A DNA stretch of 64,000 nt from positions 7,499,164-7,563,163 of the forward strand of contig NC_037269.1 in NCBI RefSeq assembly GCF_000002425.4, given 5' to 3'. The stretch comes from Physcomitrium patens (lineage: Eukaryota; Streptophyta; Bryopsida; Funariales; Funariaceae). The notes under the pieces are model-generated. The model was not told the DNA's origin. It was given only the letters and a program-made list of their open reading frames with translations, and did not search any database. Within the stretch, counting starts at the first letter, position 1, and the number at the start of each line of letters is the position of its first letter. Positions 32,715 to 47,300 of the stretch are shown here, in pieces. Position numbers and translations under genes: made by a program.

Positions 32715-35229
32715 ATTAATTCTATTATTTCATAATTTATTCATTAGATTTTTATCAAATAAAAAATAAAAAATAAAAAATAAAAAAATATTTTTAAATA
32801 TGTTATTTTTTATTTTTTAATAATATAAAAAAATTAAATTCTAAGTTAATATGAGTAAGTCATGATGATTTAAAAATAAAAAGTATATAATAAAAAAATA
32901 GTGAATATATTTTATTTCAAGATTAAATACTTAAGTAATGAAAGATTCAAACTTCATTAAGACTCACGAGTAATATACAAAGGTGCCTTAAAGAGGCCAC
33001 AAATCCTTAGACTTATCTTTCTATCTACATCTAAAGTCCTACAATTCATTTAGAACTTATATACCTCCCTTCTAGCAACAATTATATTAGCTGCTAGTCT
33101 TTCTATTTTATATAAATAAAACTATTTTTATATTATTTATTTAACTATGGTATTTAAAACAAATCCAATTAAATTTAAAATATTTTAGTGCCTTCAAATC
33201 TTGTTTTATTTCTTTGTAATAGCTTCTTAAGATGGTAAAAAATAGTTTTAGCAAAGTCTTGAAAAATTACTCTAAATATTTTTTAAATTTTCTATATAAA
33301 TTATAAATAAATTCTAAAACTTTATATAATATTTTTTTAATATAAATTAAAAACTTATTATTTCTATCTTACTGATATTTTATAGTAAAAAAATCAATAT
33401 AAATCAATTAAATTTTTTATTTTTTATATAAACATTTAAAAATACATGAACTTTTTTTCAGGTTTTTTCTATCTATTAATTAAAATTTATATTTTTTTAA
33501 GTGATATATATTAATAGAATAATAATATAGATATTAGTATCAATAATTAAATATCAATTTTTAAAATTAAATAAAAATACTAAATCAAATAAGATAATTC
33601 TTTTTAAGACTTACTAAGATTCTATTTTAATAAAAAAAAATTTAAAAAGACTCTTATAACTTATTATATATATATTTATAAATTAAAATAATTATTTAAA
33701 TAATTAAAAAATATTTCTAATATAAATATTTTTATATCAAATTAACTTAAGAATATATTTTTAATAATTCTACTAATTAAGATTAAATGGTGGTATTCAT
33801 AGACATTGGATTAATAGTATTGCTATCATTTTGAAGTAACTTTTATCTAAATTTTATAAAATATTTCATAAATATTTTTTAGTAATCAAAAAAAATTAAT
33901 AAATAATCAAAGGTCAAATTATTAATTGGAATATAATAGAAATCAATAATAAAAATTATTTATTTTATTAATTTTATTTTAAAATAACTCTAAAATATTT
34001 TTAAAAACCTTCTACATAATTTTCATTTTTTTCTTAGTTGTATTCAAGAAAAATATTTTTATTAAAATATAAGATTTTAGATTGAATATCTATTCAAAAT
34101 ATTTTAATTTCTACAAAATAAGGTAGAAAAAATTATTTATTTTCTTCCACATTCATATATATCAAAAGAAATTTAAATACCAAATTAAAAAAATAATTTT
34201 AATCTAATTAAAATAATTTAATCTAATTATTTGAATTTAAAAAAAACACTATTCTATTGGAATATATATTTTTAAAAGATTAAAAACTAAGAATAGAAGA
34301 AATACCAAATAGAGCTATAAAATAGTCACATAATATGTGCATTATTTTTTCTTCTTTAGTAACAGGAATCATGGACCTTTTAAAGAGATTTTTGACACAA
34401 TAAAGATTTTTTAAGTACAAAATTGTAGCTTGATAGGATTCTATATGAATTTTAATTAAAAAAAATTAATTATGCCACCATAAAAAATAAATAAATAAAT
34501 AAATAAATAAAATAAAAATCTATAGAGTGTGAGAGAAAGTAAGAAGATTGAGCCAAAAAAACCTACATATATGTGTCTTAAATTTATTTTATTTTTTTGT
34601 ATTTTAGATGTAGTATTTTATTTATGATTTGGAATAAGTGAATAAATTGGATTTGATGTCAATATGTTATATTTAGTAGGTTTTGCATTCATCATTATGA
34701 ACCTAAGAAATTATTAGATATCTATTTTATTTAGTTGAAGAATCACTAATATCTATTTGGATAAGACAACATTGATAGCTTCTTTTGGATTAATGATGCC
34801 TATGCCTTTTTATTTACAAGCTTTATGATAAAAAAGCCATGCTAATTTGGAAGTAGTATGTTATTAAAAAAATAATAAAAAATAATTTAATTATTTGAAT
34901 AGCCTTTACAAAATATATTCATATAGCTAAAAATAAATATAATAAGAAAAAAAAATATTTATAATGATGGCTTTACTTGCCACATTAACTTTGGTAGACA
35001 ACAAATGGTCTAAGTTTTTGCTCTTCTATTAATCAAAAATTAATTAACATCTTAGTTATTTCAAAAAATATTATGGAAAGTTCTAAAGAATTTATTAATA
35101 TGTATATTTTATTTCCATGCTTAATCAAATTTATTGATCTATGAAAGTCTATTAAAAAAATTAAGTTGCCAAAAGATAGAAAATTTGAAAAAAATATGTT
35201 TAAATTAGAAATTAATTTAAACTTCTTGA
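32715..35229. other. AT-rich gene-free DNA
   Basis: No ORF of note and no recognisable repeat family. Composition is extremely AT-rich, consistent with heavily decayed transposon DNA. The part from about 34600 may be the downstream portion of the LINE relic, but I cannot follow a reading frame there. Confidence 0.5.
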
Positions 35230-36010
35230 TGCTGTTTATTAAATAAAGATTTTTTTCTTCAATTTTTAATTATAGATTCAATAGCATATTGGCCAGTAAC
35301 TAATTAATTGAGATTCTATATCTTGTAAATAGTATTATTTGATAATCTATTGTATAAAAATATTAAGAATTTTTCTAATCAAAATGAAAAGATAAGGTGC
35401 CAAAGGACAACCTAATTTCAATCCTTTTTTATATAGAAATATTGTTTAATAATTTTAATTATATAAATTATTATCTTTACCTTTTGGAGACTAATTTTGA
35501 TCATATGAATGAATAAATGTTTAAAATGAAATCTTTTCTAAGAATTTGAACATGAAATTCTAAAAGACTATATTATAAGCTTTACAAAAATAGGTTTTTA
35601 AAAGAAAAAGAAATTATTTTGAAGTTTTGGCCCAATTTATTCTCTCTTGTGCAACTACCATATTATCTTTGATAAACCATAGGAAGGAGAATGTTCTTTG
35701 ACTAGGATAAATAACTTGCATGAAAATTGATTGGATATGTCTTTAAATAATTTTAGAATAAATTTTATGGAAAGTATTTAGTAATATGAATGCTTCTAAT
35801 TGTCCAACCTTATATTTTTTAAAAAAGATAATATGTCTTTTGGCAATCCTATGTGGAAATGGGCCTTTAGCTAAAATATTGTTAATTATGGAGATAAAAT
35901 TATTACCAATGATGTACACAAAGGTTTAAAAAAAATCAATAGTTATCCTATTTAAACTAAGTGCTTTGTCCTTAGCTATTTCCTTCATAACTTCTTCAAT
36001 TTTCTATCTA
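35230..36010 (-). pseudogene. LINE (L1-like) reverse transcriptase relic
   Basis: On the minus strand, broken frames read in the order of a plant L1 RT. EVMKEIAKDKAL (about 36000-35950) resembles the start of the finger domain. LEAFILLNTFHKIYSKII (about 35810-35760) resembles the SLLNxxYKIISKIL motif. A WFIKDNMVVAQERINWAK segment (about 35690-35635) resembles the ISPEQAGFxxGRSIxDNIxxAQE region. LGCPLAPYLFIL (about 35415-35380) resembles the RQGCPLSPYLFIL motif. Stops are frequent. Ends of the element, endonuclease and poly-A tail were not found. Confidence 0.65.
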
Positions 36011-36355
36011 TTAAATGATTTATATAAATTCTTATTCATTTTTCTATGACCTTTTATAAAATATTATTAAGAAAGAAATCATGGCTTTTCTAAATTCTTT
36101 GGATCCTTGAAGTATTATGTAAAGATTAGAATAAAGATAAAAATAAAAATTCTTCAAATCTTAGAGGTTTCTTTATACCTTAAGAATTTTTGAGTTCTAT
36201 GATAGTGGGTTTATAATAAGGATTGTTTTAAAGAAGAAAGTGAGATTCTTGTAATTGACCTTATAATTCAATGTATTGTTTTGATTGCAAGAATGCTTCT
36301 ACTTTACAAAAGAACTTATGGAAACATATAAAAATATGCATACAATGAATAAATA

Positions 36356-36395
<40 letters not shown>

Positions 36396-39300
36396 GTGAA
36401 AGAAAATCTCATTAATTCATTGAAGATCTCAAGGATCATTAAAAAATTAAATATTTACTTTTAGATTAGATGATTTAGGTGTAGATTTTTAGGAATCAAA
36501 AAATCAAAATCAAAATAAATTGAAAGAAGATTAAATAATACATTTCTTCTTATATAATAGTCTTGAATTTGGTTTTTCTTTTGAAAAATGGGAGCTTAAA
36601 TAAAATTTATCTAGCCTTGCAAAGATTCTTATTTTATCTTTTTTATTATTCTAAGAATAATTTAATGAACCATCTTATTTGATGGTATCTAATAAGTGAA
36701 GGCAATAATAAAAATAATTCTAAGAATTTTCTTTACCTTTGATCTACAACAAACTGTGATTTGTTAGTTATTCTTTTAGTTAACTTACAATCTCTTTTCA
36801 AGGTGAATAGAATAGTTAAAGGTAAGTTGTTAGCTAAGCCCTAAAATATGACATCTTACTTGTTTTTTAATCAAAGCATAGATGTTTATAATCTCAATTA
36901 ATTTTCTAAATATTCCAATAAATATGATCCATAACATTCTATTATGCGTGAAAGCATTTATATTATTAATTAAATATTTAATTTTTACAAAGATTAATTT
37001 ATAAATACCTCTAATTTGTATAAAATGAAGATCATTCATGGAGCTTGAAGTTGCCTCTAAAATTTCAAAACTTACATTGTGAGATAAAGAATTGTTTAAT
37101 TTTTGGACCCTTGATTTACATAACTTGTAATCTTGAATAAGAATAATATTATTTTTTTTTAAATCTAGATATTTTTAGAAGAATTCTTATATTATCTTTT
37201 ATATGCATCACCCTCAATCATGATTGAAGGATTGAAAAATTTGGATCATAAATCATATCTTGATTACTATCAATACATATAATAGAAGTTGATTCTTGAA
37301 GATATATCAATCTAGGCTTCATTGTTATATTATGAGATAATTAGCTTGAAAATACACTAGGCATATGCTTGTAGAAAGATTTGATCTAATCTTGAAGTTA
37401 GATTTGCAAATCAAAAATGATGCATAAGATGATTAGAAATATTGTTATGTTAATCTTAAGCAATTTAAATAAGCTTCTACATATATTAAGTACATGTTAT
37501 CAACTTCAAAAAAAATTATAAATATCTTATCACACTCTAATCAGTTAAAAATAATCGTTAAAAAATCTTTAATAACTCTAATTAAATCTTAAAGAAATCC
37601 TAATTAATCAAAAAAATCTTTAAAAAATCATAAAAAAATCTACAAAAAAAGCTATAAAAGAAACTTAAAGAAATACTAGTAAAATCATTTCTAATTCTAA
37701 AATAATCTTAAATAAATTCTAAGTAAATTTTAAGTAAATTTTAATTAAAATCTAATCAAATACTAAGTAAATTTTTAAAAATTCTAATACAATTCTAAAT
37801 AAACTCTAAAAGATCTTGATTAAATCTTGAATAATTTCTAATCAAATTCTAAATAAATATTGATAAAATCCTTAAAATATTTTAAGAAAATTTTAATCAA
37901 AGTATAATTGATTCTTAATTAAAAATCTCTATAATATTTATTATAATTTTTAATTTTCATTCAATTTTTTTTTTACTTTAAGCATACTTAAAAAAAATAA
38001 GTATGCAAAATATGAAGAGATATAAATCAATAGATTGAAAAAACAAATCTCTTATTTTAATTAAGTATTTGATTGTTCTCCTTTTCCAACCTTAATGTTA
38101 ATATCTTAACATCAATATCTCCTTTTTGTACCATTTACTTGTTCTAAATATTTTTAAAAATTTTAAAAACAATATCAAATTTCAGCTTCAAAAATAATCA
38201 TTTCAATCTAATCAATAGATTGCTTGAAATTACAAAATTCCTCAATGAGCCTCAAAATCCAATTTCTAAGAACTTAATCCATTTAAATTTTATTAAATAT
38301 TTAATCTAACCATTTAATTAAGCTTAATTATGCAAAACAAATTTAAGAAAAAAAATTATATAAACTTTAAAATCTTCAATTATAGATTTGCTACAAAATT
38401 CACATAATTTATCAAAATATGATTTCTTTTTAATACCTTAAAAAATAGATAAAACCAAAAAACTTCTAACTTTTTAAGGCTCTTACAAAGATATTATCCA
38501 TTCAAATTCCTTAAAATTAATGTTTAATGAAATTTTATCAAGTTTTTTCTCCAATGATACTTTCTAATCAATAAAAAAAATCTCTAACTTTACAAAAGGT
38601 GTATAGTTTTGTGCCTTAGAATTTAGGTTCAACCCTAGTTCAAAATTGGTCCTTTATAGATATCAATCTAAGATTTTTTTAGATAATTTTTTACTAAAAC
38701 CATTCTTTACTTTTAACTAAATTTTCTTATAATATTATTTTTTCTAACCTATTGATTCTTTTGTCTTGTTTAAAGTCCTATCAAGTAAGTAGAAGTCTTT
38801 TTTATAAAAAGATAATATTAATATTGAAAAAAAAATTAATATCTTCTTAACTTTTATATATATTTTTTAAAGTAATTTTCCAATATATTTTTAATTAATA
38901 TATTTTATAATATTATCTTTTTATTTTTTATTTCATCCTATAGTATTGTTATAACACAACACTGCAAAATTGCTATCCATTGAACTTGGATGGTATGTAT
39001 GTCCAAGCTTACAAAGATGCAATTTTTTGGCTTAGTCTACCAACAATGCACATCCTCCAAGGTGTGGATGTAGGTCAATGCTTTAACCTATTTTTCAATA
39101 GTGTGGTTTTTTCTCTTTACAATGCAAGATAAATTCTATTAAATATTTTTTTAACTTTGATTGTGGCAACTTCTAGCCATGTAGATTGTGGTTTGGTAAC
39201 AAAATAAAAGAAGAGGATAAGAAGCACTACAATATATTAGGCTAATAAAATTCAATAAATCTATATTTTTCTTAGTAACTATAAAGCCTTCAAAGTTGGA

Positions 39301-40940
39301 AGTTTTGATAGTGCTCTAAAATATGAAACTTCAATCTCAACCACATTTAGAATTGAAGTCTTTAGATCCTTGCCATCCCATAATTCTTCTATATGTCAAG
39401 TCATCTCTTATAACAATTAGATTAGATTTTTTTTTTAGCATAGATTTTCTAAATATGAATATAGAATCTCTATAGATAGATTATTATTATTGTAATTAAG
39501 TTCTATTATTAATATATTTATATTTATTTAATATGATATTATTAGTAACCCTTTATTTGATCTTTTGTTGCTTATAATTTCTTTAATATCATACATCATA
39601 CTAATCAATTCTTTTATAGCAAATACTTTGTATTTTATATCATTTCTTTTGAATATGAAATTCTTATCTTTGTGATTTTATCCCTCATGGTCTTGGAATA
39701 TTGGCCTTTTGAACTTTTGCTAAATGCCATAGAACTATAATGCATCAATTCTTAGTCTATAGTATTTGTTGAGTGTATCTTATATAAGTATCAATTTGCT
39801 ACTAATAGGCTAAACCAGGGCATGACTTATTACAATTCTATTGATATTTTGACTAGCTATGGAGTCTAATGTGATTGTGATCATATTAGATGTCTATGCA
39901 TCATCATTTCTTATGTAATCAAAACTAAATAAATTATCAAGATGAATGGTAGTTCTTATTTACATCATGGTTATTTTGAATGTTGTTAGATTTGATATTC
40001 TATATTTTTGAAAGACATTACTTCTTATAGCTTCATATATGTAATGACATGCTTTCTTTTTGGTCTTTTTTTTTCTTATTTCTACATGAAAAAAATATAT
40101 ATAACTTTGTTAAAAATAGTATTGATTTGCATATTTTTATGTATTATATAAGATACTTGATTATACTTTGGATATAGGTATCAAGATTTGGAATTATCTT
40201 TCTATTTTTTTTTTTTGTTATATTAATGTCTTCTAATTTAGATATTGTTAAATTTTGTCTTTTTTTACTCTTAGATAGTATTGCACATTTTTTTAATATA
40301 ATTATCAATAGCCAAGAAAAATTGGCATCTAGTAAATATAAATTTTAACTTGTTTATAGCCAAATTTTAAACCAACTATGAAAACCTTTCTAAATTCAAT
40401 TATAATTTGCTTTGTTATGTATAAAAATTTGTATAAGAATGTCTAAATAGTGATTCAATTTGGGAGCTTAAGAGAAGTCAGTAAATTATTAATCATTTTA
40501 AAAGAATTTAAAAATATTAATTATTTCTTATTTTATTTTAAAACCAATAAAATATTAAATTATTCTTATTTATAATTATTATTGATACCTAAACTTATGA
40601 ATCTATAAAACATAGAAGAATAAATCATTATAATCATATGAACCAAATTATTTGCAAAATTATATATAAGACTAATAAAATCATTATTTTCCATTTCAAA
40701 AATCTATAAGGTTTCTTGAATTTATAAATTCACAATCTAACAACTTAATGCATATTTTAATAACTAATTTTTTTTTATAGCTTAAGATAACAACTCAAAT
40801 GTAATTTACATTTCTCACACAAGAAAAAACCTACTCACATGCAAACATGCTATTACAATCTCATGTTACCATTACAGTAAAATGTTTCTATAACCACAAA
40901 AGAAGCAAAGAAACAAGATTTAACATGGTGGGTACTCTTC
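36011..40940. other. AT-rich gene-free DNA with a (TA)n run
   Basis: No gene is recognised. A (TA)n microsatellite is at about 36362-36391. Around 37560-37920 the sequence is a monotone series of taa, aat and ctaaa-like words, resembling an eroded simple repeat. The stretch 38940-39130 is slightly less AT-rich, but I could not assign it. Confidence 0.5.
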
Positions 40941-43900
40941 TCAGGAACGTTCAGAGCCATTTTCCGTCAGTAAAATCAGACTCCTTTTATCTGTTCTAAC
41001 TTTTAACACAGTTGAGAATTCTTCAACCCTATTTACTACATACAAGTTCATACTCCTTGTAAAGCTGTGCTTCATACATATACACAGAAAACTTCGTGAT
41101 TGTAATGTCCTGGCAAGGCAAAGCCTGTGAGGCTGCCAAGAGTGAAGCCTGGGCAGGCATTACACCATTCTTATCATTCTCACTGCCACACAGAGCATTT
41201 GAGCAAAATCGTGGAGTACAGCAACACAGAGGACTGTAAGGACCCAGTCCGGACAGGGGCAGGTAGGCGTTTCTGTGAAGTTCATGAAGACTACCACCTG
41301 GCATCATGGAGGAAGATCGGCAAATCGAAACGTAGATGTTGTCCACATATCACCACATTCCAACCGCCTCAATGAGCCCCCAGTTTGTTCACAAACAACA
41401 GATTCATGAGCTGAATCGTTATCGCTATTCCTCATACAGTTGCAGATTGTTTTCTGAGCATCTTCGTTCTGGTTTCAGCACCATGCTCACAACTAACGAG
41501 GCAAAAGCCCTTTCGAAGCTTTCAGTTGGTTGCATCCCCAGGTGTCATGTACTTATGTTGCAGTAGATGGCGTTGAAGAAGATCGGAACTGGGGACATGC
41601 CGTAATCTACTGCTTATGATTGAAGCTTCGAAACAGGCTTCGAAAAGGAATGACATTGTTCAAGTCTATTAACCCAGTTGTTTTTTTTACGTCTTTTCAG
41701 GCTTTGCAGTGTGAAGACGCGTGGTCTGAATCAAAGAATGCTGTTGGGACCGAAGAGAATGCATATGAAGGTCGGACCAGCCATTGCACTCGAACCCAAT
41801 GAAACCAATAAAGTTAAGAATGCCCTGGTTAGGAAAGAGCATTTAGCGACAGGAATTTTCAGCAAAAGGTGAAAGGCTCTGATAGAACTCGTCAGTATCA
41901 GATCGGAACACCTTCAACAGACTTCTCCGCACAGATTCGCCCTTATCAGATATTGCCTCTGATGAAATGGAAAACAGACACACCTATAATTGAGGTTGGC
42001 AATATGTACGAACCATGGCTCTAATTTGCAGAGGTTAAATTAATACAAAATGAACATATCCTACAACAAAACTCTATTTCACCATGAATATTGAAAGATG
42101 CTGGAGTAAAGAAAATATTCTTGGAAACAGGAACGTAGAATAGAATCGATCTTATCGCTGGAGAAAAAGTAATCCACCATTAGTACCTGTCTATAATTGC
42201 CAAAGAGTTTATAGATAAGTCTTAATCCTTGGAAGTTCGGCTAATAATCCACAAGGAACTTGATCTCGTACCTTGATTATGTAAGACATGGATACGATTT
42301 TCTAGGCGAGGCGCTAGTAGGAAAGATGGTCCCTAAAAGAAATCGTCATGTGTTCAACTGACGAACTATATCCTGAGATGCTTTGTGAGTTTCAACCGTT
42401 TGGGAAATTCCTTTCCACGAAAGCATCACACGTATTCGGATATATCCAGGTTGAGAATGCAAAGTGATTCGTGCAACATGAAGGCGTCGAACACAGTGAA
42501 GTTCTATCCTCTTATTGGAAGACTTCACAGACACCAGTGTGAGTATAAAAAAGCATCAGATTTTGTATTAGTCGGTTCACTCATATAAAACTTTCTGCAC
42601 TTCTATGCTATAAAAAAGCATCAGATTTTGTATTAGTAAGAATTTCTTAAGTGCTTAATCTGGCGGTGAAAAAACACGATTCAGACACAACGTCACTGTT
42701 CTCGAAGACCTTCAAACTAAAGACCTTCGCGTATATAAAGCTCAAGAACATGCTCTTTGGAGCGAAGAAGTGACACAAGCAAAAGTAGGAAAATGCTAAC
42801 CCTCCATGACTTCCAAGACTCTAGGGTCAGAAACACGTATTTACAGCATTGAAGATTCGCAAACTAGTCGATAGTCGATATAACGTTTGTAATCTGCAAG
42901 TGGTATTGAATACTCAAATTCAATGAATCAAGGTTATGACTTGAATTAGAGTTTTCCGTCGCACTTCGAGGTCAATACTGGTCAAGACTGGTCGAAAATT
43001 AACAAAGCTAATACGAGTCCACTGTTTCAATCGGGGTGTTCACCTCGAAGCTTAGAAACGTACTGGAACCGAATGTAGTTTCCACTAATTTTTCAAGTTT
43101 CCAGTTAGATGCCCTTTCTGTGATATGTTTACGAATACCTGCAATTGATGGTAATCAAGGTATAGTCAAAACGTAAGATTTTTGCATTCTGTAATACAAC
43201 CATGGCTAGAATTACAACTGATACACGTGTATAGCTAAGTAGGAAGCAGAAATGTGGAAGATCTAGAACCTGATGCTCCATCTCTGTTGCGAAATGCTTT
43301 CTCTTAGTTTCCAGCAATTGCAAATTTTCACATACAAGTTCCATTAAACCATTTCAAAAACAAGTCGAGATGTGCGTTTGCAAACGTCATATCCAATTCT
43401 GTGCACTTCAAAAGCTTTTGCGGAGATCGATGGCAAACATAATCTGACTGAAGTTGGGCCCCTGCTGTCAAGTTACTCAAAAACGTTATTACAAAGATGG
43501 CTACAATTCATGGGTTTAAAGGCCGCAACACCAAAAAAAACTGCATAAGACACAAGATCGAGGATAGCCAAAAACATTAAACTGTTACACTTAGTTTTTC
43601 ATCATGCACCATTATATTTTTATTGTGTTGTACTGATTTCGTCGCTGGATTCATCATCATCAATCTGGTGACTTTGTCTGTAAATGCATGCAAATAGTTG
43701 TTGTAAACATGGGTTGATGCAAAATCATTCAAAAGGTTGATCTATAGAGCCTCCAAAAGTCAATTTTTACAACCTGTTTACAAAAACAGACTTTTTTCAC
43801 AACAATAATACACTATCACCACTCAATCCACCGTTCAAACAGTTGTTCTAAGTTCTTATTTCTCGAGGGTTCTGCATGAATATATTTTCAAAATTAACTT

Positions 43901-44331
43901 CATTAAATTTTTAAGACCGTTTTCATCATAATTTGAATCCAAATCTAGTTTTTCTTCTATACAAACAATAACTGAATGGTGTAGTAGTGAGTAGAAGAGC
44001 CATCCATTCATTTTTTCGATAATCTTGTGTAATTGAAGATATAGATATTGGAAGGACCTGCTTCCTTCTCAAAGGGCACATCTCTGCTTGAATATGATAC
44101 TCAAAGGAACTGACAGAGGAACAACGAGACTTGTACCTACTTTTGCTTCATATTTCGCACAAACCTGATTGAGCTGCCATACTAGTTGAATCTTGAAAGA
44201 TGGAGCTCTCAAATAAAAATGAGCATGCTCTTGGAAGCTCACGCTTTGTGTGATCTTGGATCAATTCTGATCCCACCGCTTGACCAGCTTTAAGATACCT
44301 CGTCGAGTATCAAGAGTGTCACTTCCAAGTT
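40941..44331. other. Ordinary-composition spacer downstream of the ABC transporter
   Basis: Base composition changes sharply from the AT-rich desert to gene-like at about 40900-41000. Only short ORFs are present. The longest minus-strand one (41029-41346, 105 codons, no ATG start, Cys- and Ser-rich) has no recognisable domain. A direct repeat of 27 bases (ataaaaaagcatcagatttt...) occurs at about 42547 and 42609. The ABC transporter 3' UTR presumably occupies the upper end. An unrecognised transcript could lie here. Confidence 0.4.
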
Positions 44332-47300
44332 TTAAGCTTCAAGTGATCTAAGATCAATTGTGCTGTTGGAGCGAGCTTGATATTCGTGCACTAATGAAGC
44401 AAATAAAGACTCTGGCTGCCGCTCCATTAGTTTGGATGGTTTGTCATACTCCTTAACAATACCTGCGCTCATAAATTTATATAATTGCTCGTAAAGGTAA
44501 AAGATGATCTAGTAATCGTGAAGCGAGAGCAAAACAATAGTTCATTGGGACCTTGACGATGTTGGTTAGCCGAGATAAGGCAACCTAAGATGACTTCTTT
44601 TGTATGTCCCCAACACCTATTCTAATTGTAGCTCTGAATACCAATTGCTTTCGGTACTTTTCGCCTTTCAAAAAATAAATCTGAATAATAAATCAGAGCA
44701 GAATGCACCATACCTTTCTCAAGGACAACAACCTTGTCACAATCCATGACACTTGGGATGCGGTGGGCAATGCTGATGACGGTGCATGAGTCAAATTCTT
44801 CACGGACTGTTTGTTGAATAAGGGCATCAGTACGAGTGTCTACAGATGCAGTTGCCTCATCTAGAACGAGAACACGACTCCTCTTCAGAAGAGCTCGCCC
44901 CAAACAAAAGAGTTGTCGCTGACCCACGCTCCAGTTCTCACCATTCTCCAGTACTTAAATGAAAAAGAACAAAAAAGTCAAATGAGAACCACGTGGAATA
45001 GTCCATGTCGTAATTAGCTTGAAATTGTGAATAAACAGTTTTTTTTAATTATGTAAACCATTGAAAACTTGGATTATAAGTAGTACACGACCGCGAGACT
45101 TAGAGCTAGCTTAACACTGAGCTTCCATAAATCCAAAACACTGACATTTAAACATTACCAGGTTACGTTTATCCTGTAAAGAATAGTGAGATTCTTACCA
45201 AAAGGAATTCGTACAGTTACAATCTAGCGTCCAAAAACTACCGATTTTTACCATGACCAATTTAACCCAAAATGAACTTCCCTAGAATGGAGCATATATT
45301 CTACGATGTATTCTATAGACGACATTATTTCGAACTAGAAGTACCTGGAGATTCAAGCTTAAGATCTAAATTTTCAATGATGTCTGCGAGCTGGCACTTC
45401 CGAAGGGCCTGCACGATGCTTGTCATGAAAGGATGTTAATCATGTAGCGCGTGCAGAGAATGCAATAACCATATCCAAGTCCGGCAGTGGAAAACATAAT
45501 TGATCAAAAACTGGAGAAAAATATTCAACAAATAAAACATGCTTCGAGAAACTTCACCTCCCAAATTTCGAGATCTGAGTATTGGCCTTTTGGATCAAGG
45601 TTAGTTCGAATAGTTCCGTCGAAGAGGGTCGGGTCCTGGGGAATAATAGATAGCCGAGTTCGTAAGTCATTTAATCCAATTTCACTGATATCCACTCCGT
45701 CAATCAAGATTCGCCCACCAGATGCCTCCACCAATCGAAAGAGTGCAAGGACCAATGTACTCTTTCCACTTCCAGTCCGGCCAACCACTCCAACCTTGGT
45801 GCCGCCTTCGATGATCAGAGTTATGCCTTTCAAAACGAGCGGGGTGTTGGGCCGATATCTCAGCTGCAATACCGTACATCATTTAACTATATTCGTTAGG
45901 CAAGATGGAGATAATGCTGAATCTTATCAGCACCTTCACAAGTCTTTCTATTGAATTATGACTACTTGACAATACTATGACAGTTGCAAAACACGTGGAA
46001 CTCTCAAGAATCCGCATTTAAGAAACCACTCGTACAAGATGTTGCTTCTAAACACAAACCTTTAGATTTTCTAAGGATATGGTGCCTTTGTTGGGCCAAT
46101 TCTTAGCCGGCCTCTTGTGCTCAACGATCTCAGGGGCTTCACAAGGGAGACTCAGATAATGGGAGATGCGCTCCATGGCAACCATTTTATTCTCCAATAA
46201 ACATGCTAGCCATACTCCGATGAATAAAGTTGTGTTCAGCTGAAGACCATATGATAAGGACAGCCCCACCAACTCTGCACGCAAAAACAATTGTTGTTGG
46301 TATGATATTTACGACTAAGAACAGGACAGACAATACCAATCCAGGAGCCATTCGGACAGACAAAACATCCAATGGAAGTCATGAAGGTTCCAATCAACAC
46401 ATCTTCACTAGCATGACTTCAAAACCAACTTTCACACAAAATGATAGTGAAATAGAAAGAGGATTACAAGTAACCAGCACCCTCACTTTCCTTAAGTCAA
46501 CAATTTTGCATACTTCAAATGCGGCAGATTTACCTGGTTGGACGTAGTTGGGAGACAAGGTTACAAGGAGTAAGGCGGAACTGCAAAGGACCACTGCCCC
46601 TATCATCTCAAGACGGAAACCTATCCACTCATTGGCGCCAGCATTATGAAAGTCCATGCGCAGGTTAGAGTTAACCCTGTCAACGTTCGTCTCCACAAAC
46701 CGTGCTTCTTGTCCGAAGCATCGGATAGTCACAAAACCTGATATAGTCTCCGAAAAATGATGAATCACGGGAGCCTTTGTCACTGCATCCAATCGGGTTA
46801 ACTCTCGTGATGACGCAATAAAGTAGGCCTGCGCAACATAGGGTAAAGAACGCGCATCAGTGCCTAGTCGTAAAATCTATTTGTTTGCTCAACATGACAG
46901 GCACTCAATCTCATTTTGTTTTTTAAACGGTGTGATGGACCTATATTTAACGCCTAACTGTAACTAACTTGGGCTCCTGATTACTGATGCTGCATTTGGT
47001 CTTCACTCCTGGAGCAGCATTTAAGAGGGGAAAACACTATGTAAAGAACAAACATCAAACATAAATTGAACCTTTTACTTGATTCCAAAGAATCAGGGTA
47101 TGATAAAGTTTCACATCACTTAAGAAAGTTGCTCAGGCAATAGCACTCTCTGATGTGCTGGTCCTACGTGCTATAAGAAACGCCCTTTGAACACGATAAA
47201 GTTTTTTTCAGAGGGAATGAAGTTACATGAAGATACTAGTTCAAAGAATCTGTATCTAAATGATTCCTCTCACCTGGTACCGGTAGTACAAAACGGCCAA

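Noticed and set aside
41029..41346. 105-codon minus-strand ORF
   Set aside because: Starts from a GTG, has no recognisable domain and no supporting splice context; not called as a gene, only mentioned in the spacer entry.
45487..45954. 155-codon plus-strand ORF across ABCC exon 9
   Set aside because: Antisense shadow of the NBD2 Walker A exon.
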